Below, one piece after another: positions 1 to 10,567 of a stretch of 64,000 bases of DNA. The translations under genes and the position numbers were made by a program. Position 1 is the stretch's first letter. Each line of letters opens with the position of its first letter. A model generated the notes under the pieces. That model worked only from the letters and a program-made list of their open reading frames with translations, was not told the DNA's origin and did not search any database. This stretch comes from Mortierella sp. BCC40632 (lineage: Eukaryota > Mortierellomycota > Mortierellomycetes > Mortierellales > Mortierellaceae). The DNA lies in contig WAEK01000023.1 in assembly GCA_011634665.1 (NCBI GenBank), forward strand, positions 496,001-560,000. The letters are read 5' to 3'.

Positions 1-238
1 CTTTTTTCTCTCACTCTTTCTCTCTTTCTCTCTCTCTCTCTTCTCTCGCTCCCAGCAGTCCCTTTGCCGCTCGGCCGAGTCCTCCGCTTGATTGCGGAGC
101 CTTGATCGCTCTTTCTCTCTTCTCTTTCTCTTTCGCTCTCTCCATCCTGCCTCATTGCCCATCGTTGCATTCTGCGGGTCCTCGCTGCTCTCCTCCCCCC
201 CCTCCTCTCCTCCCTCCCTCCTCCCCCCCTTTCCTCCA
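1..238 (+). promoter_or_regulatory. CT-rich leader of the first gene
   Basis: The stretch is dominated by runs of CT, TTTC and CCTCC and ends directly at the ATG at 239. The same pyrimidine-rich leader precedes the ATG of EF1-beta (18259) and aspartate aminotransferase (13067), so it is probably 5' UTR and core promoter. No TATA box is obvious. An upstream in-frame ATG would add about 49 residues of Ser/Phe/Pro-rich sequence and is less likely to be the start. Confidence 0.45.
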
Positions 239-1705
239 ATGGCCAAGAAGAAGGTTGCCGCGCGCAAGACCCGGCTTGTAAACGGTGCGTCTGTCCAACA
301 CCACCACCGTCCTTATCCTCAGCCAGCCTCGCCCGGTTCGGACCCAGCCTCCAAAGCCGTTTCCCGTGCACCTTCTGTCGCCGCCTCTTCGCCCTCTCCT
401 CAGCCTGTCCTCGCCAATTCTCCAGCGACCACGTCGTCCTCTGCTGCCTCGTCGCCTTCGCTCCTTCAGGGCCGTAAAAAGTCGCTCCCACGCAGGTCAC
501 CGTCGCAGAACGACTCGACCAGGGGCATTGTCTTTTCGTTCCGTTTCCAGAATGACCCAGCCATTTCCATGTCGGTCGACATTCTGAGTTATGATCAGTA
601 TGGCATTGACCCGAGGTGTGCTCCTAGTCCAGGGTCCATGAGCGCTCTCTCGACCACCACAGGAAGAGAGAGACGACTAGGTGCTGCTGTTGCTGCTGTT
701 GATGCTACTACTGGCTCTTCCCACAAACCGTTGGCGGGGTCTCATGCCAATTCTATCCTGGCACCTGGTCCTCTGGCCCTTTCCTCGTCATATCAGCAAG
801 CACAGCACCAGCCAAACCAGCAGCCAGGGATGGCCCGGAGGCATTGGTCTTGTGATCTCAGTTCATACAGAAACAACAATGTAGTCGATCTCAACCGGAA
901 TCTGCTCATTCTCCATTTACGCAAACCAACTCTTCGTCGTGCCTGTTCAACTCCAGCGTTTGCTTCTGCGACGACAACGACAACAGGAGCGACAGTAGTG
1001 ACGGCAGCGACGACAGCGACGACAGCGACGACAGTGATAGCAGCAACGGCGAGAACAGAGGCATTAGGGGAAACAGTAGCACCGACCTCTCCCAGGATAG
1101 CGCGGCTGATAGCATCCCCTACCTCTGAGACCCCGCCACCTCTACCCGCGACACACCACCACACTCCTTTTCCCACAGCAGCCCTGAGGACAGACGTGGA
1201 CGAAGACACGAGTGGGGGCACAGGGTCAAAGAAAAGAGAACGAGCCGAATCATGGCGGTCCTCTACACCTCTACACCCATCATCGATAGCCCTATCAGCC
1301 TTGTCCCCATCATCGTCTCCCGTCTCTGTGCCGACCACACCAGCACTTTCTACCTCTCAGTCGTCTTTGTCGTCGTCTTCATCCTCCTCGATTCCCTCTA
1401 GTGTCCCTGGCTCACCAGGATCACTGTCGTCATTCACTCATTCGATATTGACAAGTGCAGGAGCAGCAGCCACCGTACCGAGCATTGTGGGGATAAATGG
1501 AAGAGCATCCGAGGCCCTGGTGCAACATAACAAGAGCAAGGAAGAGCAGCAGCAACAACAACAACAACAACAACAACAGTCGCAGGGGCCATTGCCCATG
1601 TTTTTGGACCAATTGAACACTGGTCAATCGACAAGGATCCTGAACGTTCGAGGGTTAGGTGGAGCAGCCCGAGGCCGAAGGATGCAGGTCATTCTTGTTT
1701 CATAA
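239..1705 (+). CDS. low-complexity orphan protein with polyQ tract
   Basis: Single open frame of 488 residues beginning MAKKKVAARKTR, a basic N-terminus. I chose this ATG because it follows a CT-rich leader. I recognise no family. The protein is mostly Ser, Thr, Pro and Ala: a Thr/Ala-rich block in the middle, a Ser-rich block before the C-terminus, then a polyGln tract encoded by mixed CAG/CAA codons near 1545-1580. A more ordered C-terminal segment contains NTGQSTRILNVRGL and ends basic and hydrophobic. A mid-protein segment (about nt 530-620, VFSFRFQNDP...) also looks structured. Disorder plus basic ends would fit a regulatory or nucleic-acid-associated protein, but nothing proves a function. 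No intron is needed. Confidence 0.6.
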   Translation: MAKKKVAARKTRLVNGASVQHHHRPYPQPASPGSDPASKAVSRAPSVAASSPSPQPVLANSPATTSSSAASSPSLLQGRKKSLPRRSPSQNDSTRGIVFSFRFQNDPAISMSVDILSYDQYGIDPRCAPSPGSMSALSTTTGRERRLGAAVAAVDATTGSSHKPLAGSHANSILAPGPLALSSSYQQAQHQPNQQPGMARRHWSCDLSSYRNNNVVDLNRNLLILHLRKPTLRRACSTPAFASATTTTTGATVVTAATTATTATTVIAATARTEALGETVAPTSPRIARLIASPTSETPPPLPATHHHTPFPTAALRTDVDEDTSGGTGSKKRERAESWRSSTPLHPSSIALSALSPSSSPVSVPTTPALSTSQSSLSSSSSSSIPSSVPGSPGSLSSFTHSILTSAGAAATVPSIVGINGRASEALVQHNKSKEEQQQQQQQQQQQSQGPLPMFLDQLNTGQSTRILNVRGLGGAARGRRMQVILVS

Positions 1706-1925
1706 AGTCGGATAAAAACAGTTGATTTTATATAAATATTTTTATAAAAAAAATTGGTCCTACGTCCACGGTTGTTGGCCCTTTTTGAACGTCTCTCCAC
1801 CAAAGTTGAACGATGATTCGTCTCTTTCTTTCTTTCTCTCTTTCTCCTTCCAAATTTTATGAATTGCCTGCAGGCATTGTTTCTTTTCTTTTTGGGACTA
1901 AAGGACTTTAGGCTCCTCTGAAGAC

Positions 1926-1960
<35 letters not shown>

Positions 1961-2138
1961 TGGTCCTCATTCAACTCTTGTCTGAGGAAGGCTTACGATG
2001 AAAAAAATTGATCCGCAAGATAGGAATAGCATTTGAATATCTTGGTAACGGTATAACTTGACTTGTTCACTCCTTGAGCTCCTATGAACATCCTACTCTT
2101 TCTCTCTCCGGCGGTGGTGACTGAGAATTCATTTCTTT
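1706..2138. other. intergenic, convergent 3' ends
   Basis: Non-coding spacer between two convergent genes. It is AT-rich just after the stop at 1705 (TATAAATATTTTTATAAAAA) and contains a perfect (AG)16 microsatellite at 1927-1958. I see no gene. Confidence 0.6.
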
Positions 2139-3858
2139 CTAATGCGACGGAGGCGTGGCTAGACCCAAATACGCATCCTGAAAGGGTGTCTCGCGTTTCG
2201 CTGTGTCGGCAAACTCTAGTTGCTCAAACAATCGTTCCGTCAACAAATCCAATCGGTTCCAGAGACCAACACTATTCTCGAAACTCAAGAGATCGCCCAT
2301 TGTTCGAAGAATGGACATAGTTCCTATTTCTGTCACTAGACAGAGATTTCCAATCCGCTGAAGAATCAATACGCGACAGGATTTGCCAATGACCTGGAAA
2401 AGTGGAATGTAGACTCCCTCAGCCTCAGTTGATAGACTATGTAGCTCGTCCAGGATTCGTTTACCCCAAATACAGAGGTGAAAAAGTGCTTTCGTATCCT
2501 CTTCAGGATCAGCAGTCAACGAGACATTGCCAAAGCCAAACTCACTGCCAAACTCGATAGATGATTGAGATGTAGCTCTCCAGATAAAGTCTGGAGGTTG
2601 TTCAGTAATCGGAGCGGTTGCAGTCCTATCATAAGAGAGAAGAAAAGGCAATGTCGGCGGAGAAAATAAATAATGGAGAAGAGGCATGCTAAACCCGTGT
2701 AAGAACTCGGAGTGGCACCGCCTCAAAAGAACATCACATACCGTGATAGACGAGTCTGGTTTGTAAGGGAGAGGATACAATTAAGCTGAGGTATGACAAA
2801 GCTCGAGATATAGTCCTCTTTAGAACACAGTTGCTCTTCGTCTGGGAGGCCAAACAAAGCGTGTAGGAAGAGACGGTAGAATGAAATTGGTTCTGATGGA
2901 GTCATCTCATCCAGCATAGCGCTTCGAGCTCGGCCTTTCTTCCTAGATTCACGGAGCTCGAACATATATGCCTAGAAAGAAAAAAAGAAAAAAAAAAAAA
3001 AAAAGAAAAAAGACAATGAGAAAGAAATAATTAGGGTACAACATCTATAGTCTTTTAGTATAATAGGAGTTCCAGGCGAGGAAGAATGAGATAGTATTGA
3101 ATGACACAAAGAGTAGTTCTTTTACATCTTTTGAATGTCGAAAAGCCTTCAGCGACTTTGTGTAGGATTCTCGATTAGGACAAGGGATCATTTTCAGAAA
3201 CTCCTCTTGGATTGTGGTAAATTCTTTACCAAACACTGAACTCTGAAGGGCCGTGGGTTTATCTCCCAGAAACAGAATGCCATTCAAAGCTCTAAGGAAC
3301 AGATGGAGAGCGGGATAAATGAACATGTCGCCGAAACCACGAAACAAAGAAAGACTAAAGCTCGACTTACAAAAAGTCAGGGAAGGACTCTTTCTTGTAG
3401 AGGAGAGGGCGGCAGAGACTGAAATAGTTGGTAAACTTGGAACCAATGTTGAGAGATTCTAGTTGTGCCTGAAAGTCGAAAGCGAAAACAAAGTCTCTCG
3501 CTTGACCAGGGGATGTGACCTTTACTGATTGAGGTGTGCTGTTGCTGTCTACATCGTTCTGGCTTCTTTCAGACATCTGCAGCAACTGCTCCAATTTGTT
3601 CAATGCAACGACAGCCTGTCGCACTTGAAGTATCAGTTTAGCTTCTTCGATCTGTTGCTTGCCCTCCTTGGTCTCCATTAAGCCTAAGATATGGTAAGCT
3701 TTGGAGCTGAAGGGAGATAGGCCGGAAGAAGCAATCAACCTGATACTGGAAGTAAAGTCGGACCAAAACCTGGATGCAGGGTCGTTTGCAAAGGTGAGAG
3801 GGAGCCATTCGTCTGGAGGCTTCGTTTTGAAAAAGTTGTCGATAGGGAGCGTATCCAT
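2139..3858 (-). CDS. four-exon orphan protein, 455 aa
   Basis: Exons on the minus strand: 3858-3371, 3291-3129, 2971-2742 and 2625-2139. Donors read GTAAGT, GTAAAA and GTATGT and acceptors end in TAG. Phases 2, 0 and 2 match at every junction, giving an uninterrupted 455 codons. The start is the ATG at 3858 (MDTLPIDNFFKTKPPDEW). An apparent earlier start at 3864 is TTG. The protein is globular in composition, with no signal peptide, no membrane helix and no low complexity, and a helical middle around KQQIEEAKLILQVRQAVVAL. I do not recognise the family. Consistent splicing supports a real gene. A lineage-specific or transposon-associated family is possible. Confidence 0.7.
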
Positions 3859-4501
3859 GTTCAACTCTTGAGAATAGTTGGAATCTACGATTCTGATTCC
3901 CCTTGATGCTCTGATTCTATGGGAAAGACAGATTCTAATCTGTTGAAAAGGAGAACCATGTACCCAACATTTGCATTTGCGTTTTTTTTTTTTATGTGGG
4001 TCGACTTCGCCCTCGCCATCATCCCTGCGTCGTCATCCCTTCGCCCTTCGCCCTTCGCCTCTCCCCCAAAAAATCATTGTTCTAGCAGCAACAGCAGCAA
4101 CATTAACTGAAATGACGCCGAAAAGAAACACCGGATCAAGGATGAATCTTTCTCTCCTCATCCCTCGCAGCGGGGTGATCAAAATGGGAATGCAAAAGAT
4201 GCAAAAGCCAGAGAACAAAGGGAGAACGAGCCTGTCGATGCTATTGGTCACTGCAAACCCCTTGTCTTTACACGTCCTCCTATGCTTTCCTAGAAGAATG
4301 ATGGTAGGAACATCATGTGGGGGCTCTTTTCTTTTCTTTTTCTAAAGAGCTACTTGGTGCTGTTCATCCTGTCAGTATTTTTTTTTCTTCTTCCATGACA
4401 AACATTGTGTTTCTCCCATATATGTTGAACGCGCGCGTTGTTAATGGGGAAGTAGCCAACAGTATTTGGATGCCGTGTCTCTGGTATCAAGTGCAAATAA
4501 C
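3859..4501. other. intergenic
   Basis: About 640 bases between the orphan gene and the interrupted reading frame at 4502. Only short overlapping open frames in low-complexity sequence are present. I see no supported gene. Confidence 0.5.
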
Positions 4502-4815
4502 TTAGGATGGCATACGGGCTGAGGACACTGAGCTCCGAAAAAGCACCTGTTCGCTAGGTCTCGCCATTCTTAAACAAAGGTGAGCTTTGTCTCCTTGCAC
4601 ATCAATGAAATATGGTGGCAATCGACCCACATGGTACACCTCAGCCTTTTGGTGTCCAGCAGGAAAAGAGTAGTCTTGAAAGCGGGAGTGGTGGCTATAT
4701 CTGGTAGTGAAAAAAAAAAAAAAAGACAGGTGAGATGTGGATCCAGAATGAAAATCCCAACCAGACTGGGTCACTGCAGCGGGTTTCGACAAAAGATTCA
4801 ACCCCCCAGGGTCTA

Positions 4816-4912
4816 CAGTGCTCCCTTGCGAGTTGAGGCAAATCACCTCAACTCGCAAGGGAATGAGATGAGCCCCTTTCAATTCAGTCAGTAATCAAAG
4901 CCACGAAATTTT
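4816..4912 (+). repeat. left terminal inverted repeat with internal hairpin
   Basis: The 97 bases match the reverse complement of 6862-6958 with three differences. Inside lies a perfect inverted repeat: a 17-base arm at 4822-4838 (TCCCTTGCGAGTTGAGG), a 7-base loop at 4839-4845, and the complementary arm at 4846-4862. Confidence 0.93.
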
Positions 4913-4985
4913 TTAGTGCACCTCCCTCCTGCCGAGAGCAATTCTCACGCTCCCTTTTCACCACTTCACTCTTGTCAGTTGCAAC

Positions 4986-6863
4986 ATGTCCACCGAAAAA
5001 AATACTTCGAAGAAAAGCAGCCATCTTACTCTCCAAGAGAAGCTTAGTATAATAGAGAAGTTTGATGCCTTAAAGAAAACCAACACCTTCAGTTCCCATA
5101 CATCCATTTTCAAACAACTTGGCATTGACCCAGAGACTGGGCGGAGAATTGTCGCGAACCGAGTCGAGTTGACAAGGAGTACAGCGAACCTACAGACCTC
5201 AGTTTTGGGGAAGGTCACTCGGTTAACAAAGCGACCCGTAGCAGCTATTGAGTCCGTAATTGTTCGCTGGATTGAGCAATGCTATGTCCAAGGTACTTTG
5301 ACTCCTTTTCAATTGATACTCAGCAGGCAGTCAGCACCATAACACATTCTTGTTTTAACGCATCCCTCTTCTCACCAAGGCGTAGCCATTACTGATGTCC
5401 GCATTCAAGGAACGGCCATTGTCCTCTTTCACGAAATGAAGGAGCTCTATTCCCATAACCTCCCCAACGAGTTCGCTTTCACAAATGGGTGGCTAGACAA
5501 CTTCAAAAGAATTGCAGGCCTGAAGCAACGTATTGGACATGGAGAGAGTGGTGATGTCGATCTTGATAAGATTCAAGGCGCTCTCGACTCGATACGACAG
5601 TGCCTCACACCATTCTCTGTGGATGAAATATACAACTGCGATGAGACAGGATTGTACCTTAGAGCGATATCCAACAAGACGATATTCACCGGAAAGACAA
5701 AAGGTCGAAAAGTCATTAGGTCTGCTCGAGTTACCATTCTGTTCTGTTGCAATGCGTCAGGAACAGACAAGCGAAGACCCCTCGTGCTGAGTATGTCCAT
5801 CACTTGAGCAATATCCTTCCACTGCCCTTGCCTCATCTCGCCTCTCTCATCTCTCATCTCTCTCACCCCTCTCTTTTTTTAAGGCAAATCCCGGCCTCGG
5901 TCACTCAAGAAGAACACCCTTGACATGATTGACAGCAATTTTGGGGGTACGGGATACATGTATGCCACCCTCTTCCACGACTGGCTGAAACAGTTTGACG
6001 AGGACATGAGAAGTCAGAGCCGAAAGATTGCCCTACTCATTGACAATGCAGGATGTCACAAGGGATGCGAGGACATTGGCCTCACCAATATCACAATCAT
6101 TAGACTGCCGCCAAATTCAACTTCCTTGACGCAACCTTTGGATGCTGGAGTAATTCGGTCCTTCAAGGTCCACTACACTGAACAGATGCTCGAGATAACC
6201 GAACGGAGCTGGAAGAGACAGAGTAGATCGAAGAAGGCAACAGCCCCACTAGGACTCCTTTGGGAATGTATCAGCGCTGCGTGGTGCGTAGTTAGACCCG
6301 AAAGCATCCGGCATTGCTTTGCCCATGTTCCCTCTATTCCCGCTCATCTTAAGGAAGAATTGAAAAGAAGTGGCACCGAGTCTGCTCTTGACTACATTGA
6401 CCTGATTCAACATGATCTCAAAGAAAAGTACTCAAGCATAGACATGACGAAGCAAAAAAACCACGCAGTCCTAAACTGCCTCAAAATGACAGCATCAAGT
6501 GGACCTTCGGAGCTTCTTATAGAGTGTATGCATGCTGTTTTGTCTTCACCTGAATTCAACATAAAATTCATCAGAAGGAATGAGTCTGACCTGGAAGAGG
6601 AAGAGCAGCAAGCAACTTCAACGACCCTTCCTGACCCCGTAGAAGCCATCATATCAGATGTCCTCTCCAACCCTTCACGCCAGTCCCCACCACCAACGCT
6701 CCCTGGCGACCTGGTGGGACTCGTAGATAATATCAGCAAGTTGACTCCCACAAAAAGGAAGACAACAATTGATCATCTCCAAGGTGTGCTCTTTGGAATC
6801 CTCGAAGAAGGAGTGTCATCTTCAGTGGACCCCCCATTGGTCCGAAACCGCAGAAAAAAATAA
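4986..6863 (+). CDS. pogo/Tigger-like DDD transposase (CENP-B family), 565 aa
   Basis: Exons 4986-5292, 5380-5790 and 5884-6863. The donors are GTACTT and GTATGT, the acceptors CCAAG and TTAAG, and all phases close. It cuts and pastes the surrounding element. Residues 1-60 look like a CENP-B/Tigger-type helix-turn-helix (LTLQEKLSIIEKFDALKK). The CENP-B-like second DNA-binding half spans about 60-160 (NGWLDNFKRIAGLKQR). The DDE domain has D190 in YNCDETGLY, D293 in LLIDNAGCH and D326 in TQPLDAGVIRSF, a DD32D spacing within the range of the pogo group. A Ser/Thr/Pro-rich tail ends in RRKK, possibly a nuclear signal. The stop codon overlaps the inner edge of the right repeat. No frameshift or stop is seen, so the enzyme could be active. 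Confidence 0.93.
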
Positions 6864-6958
6864 AATTTCGTGACTTTGATTACTGACTGAATTGAAAGGG
6901 GCTCATCTCGTTCCCTTGCGAGTTGAGGTGATTTGCCTCAACTCGCAAGGGAGGACTG
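6862..6958 (-). repeat. right terminal inverted repeat with internal hairpin
   Basis: Reverse-complement partner of 4816-4912. The internal hairpin arms are at 6912-6928 and 6936-6952 around a 7-base loop at 6929-6935. Confidence 0.93.
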
Positions 6959-7190
6959 TAGAAGGGAAATGAAGGGCAAAGGAGGAAAAGGACGAGTGAA
7001 GGAAGACAATTGGGTTAATGAGAGACTCTTCAGGTGACTTGAATACGGCTGTAGTAACTGTAGGATCTCAATCTTCCCACCAACTCTTAATGCATCCATG
7101 CAATTTTCCAATCGTAACGCGAGGTCAAAGCTACAGGGTCCTTGAGCCAGAACCCTTCCCTCTGAGAAGACTTGGTCTGGGCTACTCCCT

Positions 7191-9186
7191 TTTTTTTTTT
7201 TTTTAATACGCCCTGGTTGCTTGGCTCGAGACCCTCTTTTTCACGCGAGACGGGGCCAGGGCTGTTTGGCCAGGGACCAGGGACGGTGGCCGTTTGCTAT
7301 TGGTCATCTCCACAACTCCTTAAGAACCATTTTTTGCGGCTGAATTGGAGGATCTCAATCTTATCCTGTGAATGGGTCCGTGTGCTGTCCAGCTCCACAA
7401 TCTCCGTTTCACAATGGGTAAATGGGAGGAGGGGTAACGAAGGCAAAGTCGTATCTGAACAAAAGGCCCTGTCTGAGGTGAGGATGAACAAATTAAATCA
7501 AAATGCAATCAAATTTTTTCATTGTTGAACTGACTCTTAACTCTCCTTTGGTTCCAATTGCCTTGGCACTCAAGCGCTGTTACTGAGAAAACTGCCTACG
7601 AGACAAAGGGAGGGCCCCAGCTCAGATTCTAGTCCGATGATAAAGGGAGGGGAGGAGGAAGGAAAAGTATTCCTTCGGTTAGATATTCATAGACCGATTT
7701 CATTTTCACTTGTTTTTTGTTTTCACCCGTGGTCCAAAACCACCCCTGCACGCGAAGGGAGAGGAGGAAAGGTCATTCATCTTCAATATCAAACTACTCC
7801 ATTTCTTTTGAATACCCCCCTCCCCTCCATCTCCTCCCCGTGAAATCGCCGTTGCAATAGTGCGTCCAAGGAGAAAAAAAAAAAGAGAAGCGATACCTGG
7901 AGAGTGACCAGGGTACATTCAAAGCACCCAATTTGCTCCGCAAATTTGAAAAAATCCTTGAATAGCAAAGTGAATTGTCGTTGAAACTGTCGAGTCCTGC
8001 ATTTCTATTTCGTGTTGGTTTAGTTGACTTGTCTCTCCATTTCTTTTCTTTACTTTATGTTCTGTTCTTAGGGCCGAGTACCTTTTGTCTCCATTGGAAG
8101 TGAAGCGTTGCTCTACTTTGTTTTTGTTGTTTTGCGACGGGTAAAGTGATGTATCGGGTCCAAATTCCAGTGGAATAATCAAGAATGAGTAGGGGGCCCG
8201 ACTCGGACGTTTTGTCAGCTATGGACGTTGCTTGTAGCAAGCAACGAATCGGGGGAGTGTGGATGAAGAGAGTGGAGGGGAATGAGAGAGAGAAAGGGGA
8301 GCAATTCTACAACAGCGATGGCTCACCATCGATTGGGTACAAGTCGGTCAACGTGGTATATACCACCTCCTGCAAGGGGTGAGCTTTCTAGGACTTGTGC
8401 TCTCTGCCCACGGGGCACATTAAGGTAGGTGTCTTGGATCAGAGATAATCTTTTAGGGTGCTGGGAGAGAGAGGAAGAGAAAGAGTTACAGTATAGGATA
8501 GAATCACGAATATGAATAGCATCTGCATGCTGCAGCTACTTTGGAGAGGAAAAGGGGGAAAGGAGGGGGAGGGGGGCCTTTGGGGTTAGGTTAAGCATCA
8601 TGACGGAATCCCATTAACTACCATACGACCCCTTTGCTTCCATTTTTGTCACCAGCCCTCGTTTACATGGCTGCTACTCCAATTCACTTTAAAGGAGGAA
8701 TTAATTCGACACTGTGTGTCATGCTCTCACTATTCCCAGAGCCCCCTTGTTAAAAGTGGTAATGAAAGAATAGGTGCTGTAGGTACATACCCTGGGACTT
8801 GTAACGTGCTCTCTTTTTTTTTTTTCGGTTCCCTCTTCCCGTCCTCTCCTCTTTTCCATGAACTACCCTTTCCCCTTGGCTCCATCTCACCGGCATGAGT
8901 GGAAACCACAGTTTCGATTCCCCTCCCCCTTTTTTTTATCTTTGATTAATCTGGGTTCTATAGCTCAGAATTTAACATTCTTTTCTATGGGATATAAAAG
9001 GTACCCTTGGGGCTCTTTATGTCTGATACACTACAGCGGGAAGGAAACTATATACAATGGATGAAAATGGGTTTTTGTTGCTCGTGCTTGTTGTTTTGCA
9101 CTTGCCACAATATGAAGAACCGTATTCGTTTAAAGAGAGGAAGAGGGAGGATAGGAGAGACGTACAGGACTAAGGAGGAACAAGTA
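7191..9186. other. intergenic, with two palindromes
   Basis: No supported gene. The segment 7297-7491 on the minus strand is open for 64 codons and may belong to the gene split by the transposon. Two perfect palindromes stand out: CGTTGCTTG-TAG-CAAGCAACG at 8226-8246 and GTGGTATATACCAC at 8353-8366. Short T runs and AT-rich sequence fill the rest. Confidence 0.5.
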
Positions 9187-10407
9187 TCAATTAGCCTCCT
9201 CGACAAATTGTAGACTTCGAGGGAGACGTGCTGCATTAAGAGAATTATGAGACACGGAGGGTACTCCAGAATCCGTTGCAGTGGTGCCCGCCAACGGTAC
9301 TGACAATGCTGCGGACTCTTCGGTTGAAGTGTCTTTGTTAGCAGCAGCGGCAGCAGCAGCGGCAGCAGCAGCAGCCTGTCTTGCCCTCTTGGCTTTGGTC
9401 TTGGGATTGGTCGTTTGGGCTTGCTGTTGCAATAATAATGCCTGGGCTTGGGCCTCCATCTCTGTTTGCTCCAAAGTCTTGACGAACGAAGGAGGCATGG
9501 GCTCGACCTGTCTCCACCCAGGACCCCAAATCGATTCCGACAAGGAGAGTGAAAATGAAAAACAACCCTCTCCACCCTCTCCATCCTCTACTCTAGAGTC
9601 ATCCACCCAGGGCTGATCCCAAGTTGGGAACTGGGCTCGTTGCCAGGAGAGGATTTTTTGGTCGGCAAGTGGTTCCGTCCAGGGACGGTCCGAGATGGTT
9701 CGTGCTCTCGTTGTTGTTTTCTCATCATCGTCGCTTTCAACACCACTATTGCTATGGCTGCTATGGCTGCTCCAAGTGTCCTCGGACGACCAAGAACGGG
9801 AGAATGAAGATATTGAGGTAATAGAGGATCGAGTCGAGAGTGTTGGACGACGAGGAGCAGGAGTGGGAATTGAAGAGACCAGGATCGGGGAGAGTGTGGG
9901 GGGCGGTAAGCTCTTGTACATTCTCGCCGGAAGGCCTGTCTGGTTCTCTTGCCCTTGTGAATCCATGTACGATAGCGAAGACTGGGTCCTTATTACTGCA
10001 CAGGTAGGATCTGTCAGGGATCTTTGGCTCGGGACTCTAGGCCTTGATGAATGGGAGCCGAGCTGATGCCGGTCAAGGGAGGGCTGTTGAGGTAGACTCC
10101 AGCTTTGGCCTTGCCCGCAAGAGCTGCTGCGAGAGCGCATCCGCGCCGTAGCCATTGGACTAGGAGATGGGATGGTATGTGCATGAGGAGGATTATAGAG
10201 TCGTTGGGTGGGGTGTCGATCCGAATACGAGGTCGAGTTTGAGTCCCAGGAATGAAAGCCTCTTGCCTGGCATTGACCAGAGTAGCCGTTATTAGGAAGA
10301 GGCTGAAGTAGCGAGAGTGGAGCTTGGGAGGGACCAAACGCATTTGTGTCCAAGAAGCATGGTTGAAGAGCAGCGTAGGTGTGGGCAGTGTATGGGCAAT
10401 GCTCCAT
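9187..10407 (-). CDS. low-complexity orphan protein with polyAla tract, 406 aa
   Basis: One uninterrupted frame from ATG at 10407 (MEHCPYTAHTYAAL) to 9187. I recognise no family. The N-terminal half is Ser/Pro/Arg-rich and probably disordered. The middle has an acidic patch (ESDDDEKTTTR) followed by a Trp-containing segment (KILSWQRAQFPTWDQPWVDD) that looks structured. A Gln-rich stretch then leads to KTKAKRARQ, a possible nuclear signal, and a run of 13 Ala encoded by an imperfect 12-base repeat of GCT/GCC codons near 9342-9376. Basic, acidic and Ala/Gln-rich segments resemble transcription regulators, but this is inference. The upstream region carries a cluster of TGACA motifs. Confidence 0.6.
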   Translation of the reverse strand: MEHCPYTAHTYAALQPCFLDTNAFGPSQAPLSLLQPLPNNGYSGQCQARGFHSWDSNSTSYSDRHPTQRLYNPPHAHTIPSPSPMATARMRSRSSSCGQGQSWSLPQQPSLDRHQLGSHSSRPRVPSQRSLTDPTCAVIRTQSSLSYMDSQGQENQTGLPARMYKSLPPPTLSPILVSSIPTPAPRRPTLSTRSSITSISSFSRSWSSEDTWSSHSSHSNSGVESDDDEKTTTRARTISDRPWTEPLADQKILSWQRAQFPTWDQPWVDDSRVEDGEGGEGCFSFSLSLSESIWGPGWRQVEPMPPSFVKTLEQTEMEAQAQALLLQQQAQTTNPKTKAKRARQAAAAAAAAAAAANKDTSTEESAALSVPLAGTTATDSGVPSVSHNSLNAARLPRSLQFVEEAN

Positions 10408-10567
10408 TGTGTGGTGACAACTGATTGATACAACGAAAAGTGTAAGAGCAGGAGGGGGAGGGGGAAAGGTGGGGGAGAAAGAGGGTTAGGGAGAAAGAGA
10501 GAAAGAAGAGGGTACACGGCGGGCATTGGGTGCGCCCAGCTTATATACTCCGAGAGCGGTCTGCGTT

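Larger units (their letters stand above)
4816..6958 (+). mobile_element. pogo/Tigger-type DNA transposon, apparently complete
   Basis: The 2,143-bp element starts CAGTGCTCCC and ends GGGAGGACTG. It is bounded by 97-bp terminal inverted repeats with three mismatches and flanked on both sides by TA (4814-4815 and 6959-6960). TA duplication and CAG termini are typical of the Tc1/mariner superfamily. It carries one spliced transposase gene with all three catalytic aspartates and no internal stop. The few TIR mismatches and intact coding sequence suggest recent insertion. Orientation is given by the transposase. Confidence 0.93.
4502..7190 (-). pseudogene. minus-strand reading frame split by the transposon
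   Basis: Reading the minus strand from about 7190 down to the transposon edge at 6959, one frame stays open and looks protein-like (segments DLALRLENCMDALRVGG, KIEILQLLQPYSSHLKSLSL). After removing the element and one TA copy, the same frame continues without a stop from 4815 to the TAA at 4504-4502 (segments EVYHVGRLPPYFIDVQGD, LCLRMARPSEQVLF), about 180 codons in all. The joint falls inside a Leu codon and keeps frame. I find no clear start: upstream of 7190 there is an A/T run, then another open piece at 7297-7491 that also contains KIEILQ. This is probably an exon, or a decayed copy, of a gene disrupted by insertion. A leucine-rich F-box-like protein is only a guess. Confidence 0.5.
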
